DNA of 10,522 nt from Gemmatimonadota bacterium (GTDB lineage Bacteria; Gemmatimonadota; Gemmatimonadetes; Gemmatimonadales; Gemmatimonadaceae), in contig JAQBPZ010000212.1 in NCBI GenBank assembly GCA_028287225.1, positions 1-10,522 of the forward strand, read 5' to 3'. The translations under genes were made by a program, and so were the position numbers. Positions 5,450 to 10,522 of the stretch are shown here, piece by piece. The notes under the pieces were generated by a model, which saw only the letters and a program-made list of their open reading frames with translations, ran no database searches and was not told the DNA's origin. The first letter of the stretch is position 1, and every line of letters begins with the position of its first letter.

Positions 5450-6010
5450 TCAGGGCACCCAGGTCGTGCAGTCGGCGGCCGGTGTCCGGGAGCGCGGAGC
5501 CGGCTGCTCCGCCGCCTCGCCAACGTTCACGATGGCCACGACCCGCTGCCCTTCCACGACCCCGATCGCGCGCCGCGCGGCGGGGTCGTCGAGCACCGCG
5601 CCGGTCCTGATGGCCGTACCGAGTCCCAGCGCCACCGCGGCCAGTCCGAGGTTCGCGACGCCCATCATCGTGGCGGCGTAATCCTCTTCGGCGATCTCCG
5701 GGTTGTCCGTCTTCACGACGGCCACGGCGATCATGACGGGCAGCGCGCGATGCTCGGCGGCGACCGTCTCACGAAGGGTGCGGGCGGCGTCCGGATCGGT
5801 CAGCTTGCGCGCCTTCCGGTCGCCCAGCGCGAGCCCGTAGGCGTAGCGGGCCTCGGGGCCGAGCACGTAGAAGCGCCACGGCTGGGTGAGCCGGTGGTTG
5901 GGGGCGAGCGTGGCAGCCTGCAGGAGCGACTCCACCTCCTCGCGCGTGACGGGGCGGGCAGTGAAGCGCTTGACGGAGCGGCGGGTCTGGATGGCGTCTG
6001 ATGTATGCAT
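5450..6010 (-). CDS. Nitroreductase-family flavoprotein
   Basis: A 186-aa cytoplasmic FMN-dependent oxidoreductase of the nitroreductase superfamily, probably dimeric and using NAD(P)H; the physiological substrate is unknown. The N-terminal RRSVKRF (10-16) supplies FMN-phosphate contacts. APNHRLTQPWRFYVL (36-50) is the second flavin segment and resembles YdjA-type members. The helix EEDYAATMMGVANLGLAAVALGLGT (108-132) forms the core, and VAIVNVGEAAEQPAPRSR matches the usual C-terminal basic end, here finished with TTWVP. Length and start agree with the family; no clear Shine-Dalgarno is visible. It lies 55 bp downstream of the NTF2-like gene on the same strand and may be co-transcribed with it. 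It ends 6 bp from the convergent transpeptidase gene. Confidence 0.9.
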   Translation of the reverse strand: MHTSDAIQTRRSVKRFTARPVTREEVESLLQAATLAPNHRLTQPWRFYVLGPEARYAYGLALGDRKARKLTDPDAARTLRETVAAEHRALPVMIAVAVVKTDNPEIAEEDYAATMMGVANLGLAAVALGLGTAIRTGAVLDDPAARRAIGVVEGQRVVAIVNVGEAAEQPAPRSRTPAADCTTWVP

Positions 6011-6065
6011 CGCCGCAAGCTAGCACTCCCGCCGCCGCCGCGGCTGGCACGACGCGGCCCGGCTC

Positions 6066-6554
6066 CTACTTCGGCGGACCGAGGGGGCTGTCGGCGCAGC
6101 CGGCGCGTTCCACGGTGTAGATGACCTCGGAGACCTGCCATCCCGAGGAAGTCCGCACGAGCGTGAAGGCGTCCACTCCGCAGTGACTGCGCACGCCGTT
6201 GAGGTGGAAGTCGTACGGCGCCCAGACCGTGGCGAGCGGGCCGCGCACGCGCACCTCCGGAGCCCAGATGCGCTCCAGGTATCGATCGGTGCCGGCCGCG
6301 AGCGAGCGCAGGAAGGACGTGTCCGCCTGCGCGACGAGCGGCACGCGTGCGGTGTCGCCGCGAACGGAGACGACGCGGCTCCCGGGCGCGAGGGCGCGCC
6401 GCGCGGCGGACGTGTCGCGCGACTGCATCGCCGCGAACAGCCGGTCGACGGTCGCAAGAATGGCGTCGCGCTCCGTGGACTGCGCGCGCGCCGGGTGCGC
6501 GAGGAGGATCATCGCGAAGGCCACGGCGAGCCGGCGCACTGACGAAGGTGACAT
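6066..6554 (-). CDS. Secreted NTF2-like (SnoaL/DUF4440-type) protein
   Basis: A 162-aa exported protein with an NTF2-like cone fold, a scaffold used by small hydrolases, isomerases and binding proteins; no activity can be assigned. The signal peptide is clear: SSVRR, hydrophobic LAVAFAMILLA, then HPARA-QS with likely cleavage after residue 24. The mature N-terminal helix ERDAILATVDRLFAAMQSRD (28-47) followed by SAARRALAPGSRVVSVRG is the standard opening. Later strands are VRVRGPLATVWAPYDFHLNG (101-120), CGVDAFTLVRTSSGWQVSEVIYTVE (125-149). Two cysteines (125 and 153) could form a disulfide in the periplasm. The start at 6554 is set by the signal peptide; there is no evident ribosome site. It is transcribed divergently from the first GNAT gene and precedes the nitroreductase. 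Confidence 0.8.
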   Translation of the reverse strand: MSPSSVRRLAVAFAMILLAHPARAQSTERDAILATVDRLFAAMQSRDTSAARRALAPGSRVVSVRGDTARVPLVAQADTSFLRSLAAGTDRYLERIWAPEVRVRGPLATVWAPYDFHLNGVRSHCGVDAFTLVRTSSGWQVSEVIYTVERAGCADSPLGPPK

Positions 6555-6662
6555 GATCGTGAAGTAAGGGGAGCCCGACGGTGCCGCCGGCGGCGGCGTC
6601 GTACATATTCCACGCGGCCGGCACGCGCCGCCAGCCCTCTCCCTCCGTTTCCCTGCCCTGCC
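6555..6662. promoter_or_regulatory. Divergent promoter region between NTF2-like and GNAT genes
   Basis: This 108-bp gap must hold promoters for two outward-facing genes. The only AT-rich patch is around 6601-6610 (TACATATT on the plus strand), midway between the start codons and suitable for a -10 element in either direction. A matching -35 box is not convincing. Neither gene has a visible Shine-Dalgarno. Confidence 0.35.
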
Positions 6663-7142
6663 ATGACCACCAGAGACTCCGCGCCCCGGGTGCGGCGCGC
6701 GGGACCCGCCGACGTCGGCGGCATCGTCGCGCTCATCGATTCCAACGTGGGCAGCGGTGAGCTGCTGCCCCGGACGCCCGAGTTCGTGTCCGCCCAGCTC
6801 GAACATTTCCTGGTGGTGGGCCCGCCGGGCGCGATCATCGGCTGCGTCCACCTGGACGAGTATGCGCCGAGCCTGGCCGAGGTGCGCTCCCTGGCAGTTG
6901 CGCCGACCGCCCAGGGGATGGGCGTGGGCGTCGCGCTGGTGGAAGGCCTGGAGCGGCTGGCCCGCACCCGCGGGTACGCCACCGTCTTCGCCGTGAGCAA
7001 CAGCGGGGAGTTCTTCCGCCGCCGAGGCTACGAGGAGCGGCACATCCCCGAGCTGGACCGGGAGCGGTCGAACGTCAGCCGCTACAAGGGTGTGCATGCC
7101 AAGGACCTGCCCGCTCAGCCGCCGGTTCCCTCGCGCGGGTAG
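6663..7142 (+). CDS. GNAT-family N-acetyltransferase, resembling short N-acetylglutamate synthases
   Basis: A 159-aa cytoplasmic acetyltransferase of the GNAT fold, transferring acetyl from acetyl-CoA to an amine. VRRAGPADVGGIVALI (10-25) is the N-terminal strand and helix. IIGCVHLDEY (58-67) and LAEVRSLAVAP (71-81) are the core strands. QGMGVG (84-89) is the acetyl-CoA pyrophosphate loop, followed by the ALVEGLERLARTRG helix and a late strand ending in GEFFRRRGY (115-123). The IGCVHL, EVRSLAV and FFRRRGY pattern recalls stand-alone ArgA-type acetylglutamate synthases, but the C-terminal end (ELDRERSNVSRYKGVHAKD) differs and no arginine gene is nearby, so the substrate is open. Its last 28 bp overlap the 3' end of the opposing GNAT gene. 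Confidence 0.85.
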   Translation: MTTRDSAPRVRRAGPADVGGIVALIDSNVGSGELLPRTPEFVSAQLEHFLVVGPPGAIIGCVHLDEYAPSLAEVRSLAVAPTAQGMGVGVALVEGLERLARTRGYATVFAVSNSGEFFRRRGYEERHIPELDRERSNVSRYKGVHAKDLPAQPPVPSRG

Positions 7143-7636
7143 ACGTAGAGCCGCGCCGGCGCGCCGTAGAAGTCGGCGTCGCCCTGATGGGTGGCGCCGA
7201 GTGCGGTCGCCACGCGGATGGAGCGGACGTTCCCCGGGCGAACGATGCTCAGGATGCGCGTACGCCGGAGCGTATCCCGGGCGTAGCGCAGCGCCGCCGT
7301 GGCGCCCTCCAGTGCGTAGCCGCGGCCCCACGCGGTGCCGGCCAGGGTGTAGGCGATCTCGAAGCCCGGCCACCCCTCCGGCTCGAAGCAGCCGATGCGG
7401 CCCACGAATGCTCCCGTCGCCCGCTCCTCCACCGCCCAGACGCCGAAGCCGCGGAGGCTCCAGTGACCGGCGAACATGGCGAGCTGGCGCCAGGCGTCCG
7501 GACGGCCGAGCGGCTGGCCATCGCCAAGGAAGCGGGTGACCGCGGGATCGGCCATCATGGCGACGTACGGCTCCACGTCCTCCGGCTGAAAGTCCCGAAG
7601 GAGGAGCCGATCGGTGAGAACGCGCGGGACGGTCAC
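7115..7636 (-). CDS. GNAT-family N-acetyltransferase, RimJ/RimL type
   Basis: A 173-aa acetyltransferase of the RimJ/RimL (Acetyltransf_3) branch, which includes ribosomal-protein N-terminal and small-molecule acetyltransferases. LTDRLLLRDFQPEDVEPY (7-24) is the classical opening. FGVWAVEERATGAFVGRIGCF (64-84) forms the central strands, AWGRGYALEGATAALRYA (102-119) is the acetyl-CoA loop and helix, and PGNVRSIRVATALGA (134-148) holds the conserved Asn-x-x-Ser. The target cannot be told. The start is a GTG whose last bases overlap the TGA of the upstream membrane-protein gene (GTGA), implying coupled translation. Its 3' end overlaps the convergent GNAT gene over 7115-7142. Confidence 0.88.
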   Translation of the reverse strand: MTVPRVLTDRLLLRDFQPEDVEPYVAMMADPAVTRFLGDGQPLGRPDAWRQLAMFAGHWSLRGFGVWAVEERATGAFVGRIGCFEPEGWPGFEIAYTLAGTAWGRGYALEGATAALRYARDTLRRTRILSIVRPGNVRSIRVATALGATHQGDADFYGAPARLYVYPREGTGG

Positions 7637-7866
7637 CGCTCAGCGGGGGCGCCAGGGCGGTGCCGCACCTGCAGCAGCCGGCGGCCGAAGGCGCAGGCGG
7701 CCGCGACGAGCCCCAGCAGCACGGCGACGCCAAGCTCGCGACTCGCCGCCGAGCCGGGCGACTGGTCCACCACCCACATCGCGAAGACCACCACGGCCAC
7801 CGCGGCCGCGAGCGCGCTGGCGACGCCAAGCAGCAGCATGGCGAGACGAATGACGAACTGGTTCAT
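7633..7866 (-). CDS. Small two-helix membrane protein
   Basis: A 77-aa protein of unknown function with two predicted membrane helices: about 5-33 (VIRLAMLLLGVASALAAAVA and onward) and 45-61 (LGVAVLLGLVAAACAFG). A short polar loop (DQSPGSAASRE) joins them and a basic tail RRLLQVRHRPGAPAER follows. By the positive-inside rule the C-terminus is cytoplasmic. The ATG at 7866 has an excellent ribosome site (GGGAGG, four-base spacing), which decides the start. The stop overlaps the GTG of the RimJ/RimL-type acetyltransferase by 4 bp. No family recognised. Confidence 0.75.
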   Translation of the reverse strand: MNQFVIRLAMLLLGVASALAAAVAVVVFAMWVVDQSPGSAASRELGVAVLLGLVAAACAFGRRLLQVRHRPGAPAER

Positions 7867-8014
7867 GCTGCCTCCCGCGGTGAGCCGCCCGATTGCCGGT
7901 GGAAACGTGCGCGCCGCGACGTCCGGCGTCCAGCGGCTGCACTGCGCGCGCCCCTCGGCGACATCGTCGAGGCAGGCAACGGGGTGCGGCGTCCGGCAAC
8001 GTCGCCTCATGGTA

Positions 8015-8049
8015 GCTTGCGGGAAGACGCAACGACACGGCACGCAAGC
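8015..8049 (+). promoter_or_regulatory. Overlapping alternative hairpins before the 90-aa gene
   Basis: GCTTGCG (8015-8021) can pair either with CGCAAGC (8043-8049), seven base pairs, or through TTGCG (8017-8021) with the nearer CGCAA (8028-8032), five base pairs. The two are mutually exclusive, and the outer one ends just before the ribosome site (GGACGGAG, 8053-8060). A regulatory role is speculative. Confidence 0.25.
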
Positions 8050-8061
8050 AACGGACGGAGC

Positions 8062-8334
8062 ATGTCACAGGCATTCCTGCGGGACGACGCGGAGGGGGAG
8101 ATGCCCCGCCGCAACTATGACCTTCCCGATCGCGACGACCCGGGCTACGAGCGGGCGGCGGCGCGGGCGCTGCTGGAGGCCGCTCGCGTGAACGAGACGC
8201 AGCTCGCCGAGCGGGCCACGGGATTCTACTGGGGCGAGCCGCGGCTGCACGCGCACGTGCGCGAGATGCTGGCCGAAGCGGAACAGGCGAACGACGAACG
8301 GCTGGAGCAGGTCGCGCGGCGCTTCCTGCGCTGA
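8062..8334 (+). CDS. Small hypothetical protein
   Basis: A 90-aa soluble, strongly charged protein of unknown function. It has an acidic N-terminus, a RRNYDLPDRDDPGYE segment (16-30), then three helical stretches: RAAARALLEAARVNETQLAERA, RLHAHVREMLAEAEQA and DERLEQVARRFLR. An aromatic turn, TGFYWGEPRL (53-62), lies between the first and second. The all-helical layout with a central WGEPRL recalls small uncharacterised proteins I associate with Gemmatimonadota, from memory only. The ATG at 8062 is preceded by GGACGGAG with very short spacing; Met14 (8101) is an alternative that would begin at the better-conserved-looking PRRNYDLP. It converges with the 245-aa unknown gene across 13 bp. Confidence 0.7.
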   Translation: MSQAFLRDDAEGEMPRRNYDLPDRDDPGYERAAARALLEAARVNETQLAERATGFYWGEPRLHAHVREMLAEAEQANDERLEQVARRFLR

Positions 8335-8351
8335 GCCGGATCCGCGCTCAG
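8331..8351. terminator. Dyad between convergent genes, possible bidirectional transcript end
   Basis: CTGAGC (8331-8336) and GCTCAG (8346-8351) form a perfect 6-bp stem around a nine-base loop that itself contains GGATCC. The stop codons of the two convergent genes (TGA at 8332-8334, and TCA at 8348-8350 read on the minus strand) lie inside the two arms. There is no T tract on either side, so intrinsic termination would be weak at best. Confidence 0.3.
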
Positions 8352-9085
8352 GCCGGGTCGAGCGTCGCTTCGAGGGGCGCCACGACCTCGCGCGACACGT
8401 GCTCGCACAGGCCGGCGAGCACCTCCAGCACTTCGCCTCCCCGCGCGGGCCCGCGCCGCTCGAACGCGAGGGCGAACTCGGCGCGCAGGAACAGGTCGAG
8501 CTTCGGATCGGGACCCACGACCCTGGAGGTGACGGCCGCGACCACGTCGCCGTCGTCGAACGCGCCCGCGGGCACGTGGAGCTCGCCCAGCTCCACCTTC
8601 CGCCGCGTGTTCACGCCGAGCACCGCACCCTCGCGAATGGCGCCGGCGGCGAGGCGCGGGCGGTCCGCCGTCGCGAGCTGCTCCAGCAGCCAGAGCGGGC
8701 CGTTCGCGAAGCCGCCGATGGCATGGTACGGCTGGAGCGCCTCGATGGCAGCCTGTGCCTCGTCGCCCATGGGCGCCAGCGCCTTCCGCGCCCGCTGTGC
8801 GAACATCGGGAGCGACTCGAAGACGGGGTACTTCGTGGGGCGGCCGGCGAGCGTGGTAGCCAGCGCATCGAGCGCCCCGCGCAGCTCGCGCGACACTGCC
8901 TGCACCAGGCCGAGCACCTCGGTGGGCACCGGAGACTGCACGACCGCGCGCACGACGTAGCGGCCGCCCCGCATGTCGTGCTCGTGCACGAGGCGGTACG
9001 GCTGTGTGGCGAGGTAGTCACGCTCGGCGTCGGCGAGGCGCGCGAGCTCGCGGCGCACGAGGTCCAGCCGTTCACGGTGCAGCAT
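8348..9085 (-). CDS. Hypothetical protein, divergent member of a widespread unassigned family
   Basis: A 245-aa soluble protein of unknown function. Its order of elements is an N-terminal helix (RERLDLVRRELARLADAERDYLATQPYRL, 4-32), a strand GGRYVVRAVVQ (40-50), a helix VQAVSRELRGALDALATTLA (61-80), YPVFES (86-91), and IEALQPYH (114-121) leading to PLWLLEQLATADRPRL (130-145). It ends in a beta-rich tail. This matches, from memory, a common bacterial hypothetical family that reads HNLRSALDHL at the helix and LxxLxNxDKHR after the PLWLL motif. Here most of those polar residues are changed. The start at 9085 (MLHRERL) is chosen because the family begins at this helix; 9121 is the longer alternative. 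It lies 48 bp downstream of the GH20 gene and may share its transcript. Confidence 0.75.
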   Translation of the reverse strand: MLHRERLDLVRRELARLADAERDYLATQPYRLVHEHDMRGGRYVVRAVVQSPVPTEVLGLVQAVSRELRGALDALATTLAGRPTKYPVFESLPMFAQRARKALAPMGDEAQAAIEALQPYHAIGGFANGPLWLLEQLATADRPRLAAGAIREGAVLGVNTRRKVELGELHVPAGAFDDGDVVAAVTSRVVGPDPKLDLFLRAEFALAFERRGPARGGEVLEVLAGLCEHVSREVVAPLEATLDPA

Positions 9086-9133
9086 GCGCGGAAGATCGCT
9101 ACGCGGCGCGCCGCGCACCACCGCGCCGCGCGA

Positions 9134-10522
9134 TCACCAGGCGATCTCGGGCGACGGGAAGAAGTTGATCCCGAGCAGCTCCCACCGGCCGGCGTGGGTC
9201 GCGAGGCGCTCCCGGAACGCCGGCCAGTCGCGCGCACGCTGCGTGCTCCACCCGACCTCCGCGAGGGCGGGAAGCCGTGGCACGGCGAGGCGCTGGACGG
9301 CCGCGATGTTCCGCACCGTCTCGCTCCAGATCGGCGCCTCCACCCCGACGATGTCCCGCTCGGCGAGCCCGGGCACCTGCGTCGCCGGGTCCCAGTCGTA
9401 GGCCGCACGCACGCTGACGTAGCCCGCCCAGTGCAGCCCGAGCTCGGTGTCGGTGGAGTACTTCATGTCGAGGTAGGCGCGCGACGCGGGCGAGAGGATG
9501 ACCCGGGCGCCGTACGCGACCGCCCTGACCACCGAGTCGCTGCGCCAGTGCTGCGCGATGGTGGTGGGCGCGAGCCGCGCGTGCGCGATCTCCTCCCAGC
9601 CCACCATGCGCTTGCCGTGGCGCGCTGCGATCTCCTGGATGCGCTCCACGAAGCGCGCGTACTGCGCCGGCGCGAGCGCCTGCACCTCGTCACCGCCGAG
9701 GTGGATGTACGCGCCGGGCGTGATCGCGGCGATCTCGCGCACCACGTCGTCCACCAGCGCGTACGTGGCCGCACTGTCCACGCAGAAGGTGCTCCAGCCC
9801 ACGTCGGTACCGGTGTAGCGCTGGGCGGGCCGCGTGCTGCAGCTCAGCGCCGGGTACGCGCTGAGCGCGGCGTTGGTGTGGCCCGGCATGTCGATCTCCG
9901 GGACGATGGTGATGAACCGCTCGCTCGCGTAGCGCACGAGGGCCGCGTACTCCGCCTGGGTGTAGAAGCCGCCCGTGCCACCCCCGACCTGCGTTGCGCC
10001 GCCGACCTGGGTGAGCAGCGGCCGCGACCGGATCTCGATGCGCCAGCCCTGGTCGTCGGAGAGGTGGAGGTGCAGCACGTTCATCTTGTACAGCGCGAGG
10101 AGGTCGACGTACTGCTCCACCTCCTTCACGGTGAAGAAGTGCCGCGCGACGTCGAGCATCGCGCCGCGCCACGCGAAGCGGGGCACGTCCACGACATGCG
10201 CCGGCGCCAGGGACCACAGGGTGCCGCCCATGCGCATGTCCGACTCGATCCGCACGGGCAGCAGCTGACGGATCGTCTGCACGCCGTGAAACAGTCCCGC
10301 GGCGTGCCGCGCGCGGAGGCGCACCGTCGACGCGTCCACGTCGAGCTGATAGCCCTCGTCGCCGAGCGCGGCCTCGGTGCCGGTCAGCTCGAGGACGATG
10401 TCCGCCGGCCGCAGGTCCGTGGCGCCGGTGACGACCGGGATGGCGAAGCCGGTGGCGGGCCGCAGCAGCCGCGCGAGCGCCTGGGCCACGCCCTGCGCCT
10501 CGCTGTCGGCGGGCGCATGGAT
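9134..10522 (-). CDS. Beta-N-acetylhexosaminidase, glycoside hydrolase family 20 (5' end outside window)
   Basis: This enzyme removes terminal beta-linked N-acetylglucosamine or N-acetylgalactosamine from chitin oligomers, glycans or wall fragments by substrate-assisted catalysis. The frame is open to the right edge, leaving 462 visible residues. The first 100 or so form the GH20b-type domain (ending around GLFHGVQTIRQLLP). The TIM-barrel follows: FAWRGAMLDVARHFF (116-130) with the sugar-binding Arg, MNVLHLHLSDDQGWRIEI (147-164), IVPEIDMPGHTNA (206-218), and HLGGDEV, whose Asp278-Glu279 are the catalytic pair (codons at 9686-9691). GWEE and GVEAPIWSETV complete the site. It ends compactly after the barrel with LLGINFFPSPEIAW. 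The GTG at 10489 lies inside the GH20b domain and is not the start. A signal peptide, if any, lies outside the window. Identification is firm. Confidence 0.95.
   Translation of the reverse strand: MHAPADSEAQGVAQALARLLRPATGFAIPVVTGATDLRPADIVLELTGTEAALGDEGYQLDVDASTVRLRARHAAGLFHGVQTIRQLLPVRIESDMRMGGTLWSLAPAHVVDVPRFAWRGAMLDVARHFFTVKEVEQYVDLLALYKMNVLHLHLSDDQGWRIEIRSRPLLTQVGGATQVGGGTGGFYTQAEYAALVRYASERFITIVPEIDMPGHTNAALSAYPALSCSTRPAQRYTGTDVGWSTFCVDSAATYALVDDVVREIAAITPGAYIHLGGDEVQALAPAQYARFVERIQEIAARHGKRMVGWEEIAHARLAPTTIAQHWRSDSVVRAVAYGARVILSPASRAYLDMKYSTDTELGLHWAGYVSVRAAYDWDPATQVPGLAERDIVGVEAPIWSETVRNIAAVQRLAVPRLPALAEVGWSTQRARDWPAFRERLATHAGRWELLGINFFPSPEIAW

Noticed and set aside
6066..7829. 587-aa minus-strand open frame spanning the NTF2-like gene, the divergent gap and both GNAT genes
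   Set aside because: Only its last 162 residues form a protein with a signal peptide and a fold. The rest is antisense or out of frame to the two GNAT genes and crosses the promoter gap.

Overview
The window is about 10.5 kb of GC-rich bacterial chromosome carrying short, densely packed, mostly single-domain housekeeping and accessory genes. The protein mix suggests a soil or environmental bacterium of the Gemmatimonadota type: a bacterial lipase-maturation-factor homologue, a YkuD_2-type L,D-transpeptidase, a beta-carbonic anhydrase, a GH20 hexosaminidase and several small unassigned proteins. That assignment is inference from protein style and base composition. No rRNA, tRNA, phylogenetic marker, CRISPR array, transposase, integrase or phage gene was seen.

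Layout. A lipoate-protein ligase cut by the left edge (1-603, +) converges with a minus-strand block. In transcription order that block is a VOC/glyoxalase-fold protein (2473-2021), a beta-carbonic anhydrase (1920-1261), a small lipoprotein (1188-946) and an 'ATGA'-coupled small unknown protein (949-608). A 402-bp divergent gap (2474-2875) follows. It holds a possible operator, a long imperfect palindrome with helically spaced GCGAA motifs, and a strong hairpin before the lipase-maturation-factor-like membrane protein (2876-4360, +). Next come an unusually AT-rich promoter region with a leader hairpin, and a secreted or anchored L,D-transpeptidase-like protein (4634-5443, +).

The right half has a nitroreductase (6010-5450, -) behind a secreted NTF2-like protein (6554-6066, -). 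A GNAT acetyltransferase (6663-7142, +) diverges from these and its 3' end overlaps that of a second GNAT (7636-7115, -). The second GNAT is 'GTGA'-coupled to a small two-helix membrane protein (7866-7633, -). A 90-aa unknown protein (8062-8334, +) then converges with a 245-aa unknown protein (9085-8348, -), which lies behind a GH20 beta-N-acetylhexosaminidase cut by the right edge (10522-9134, -).

The genes do not form one pathway. The L,D-transpeptidase and the hexosaminidase both act on envelope or amino-sugar polymers, but they lie about 3.7 kb apart on opposite strands. I found no convincing new defence, mobile or biosynthetic system. The most unusual non-coding feature is the 2.6-2.73 kb palindrome. 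The most interesting proteins are the orphan lipase-maturation-factor homologue and the divergent 245-aa unknown.
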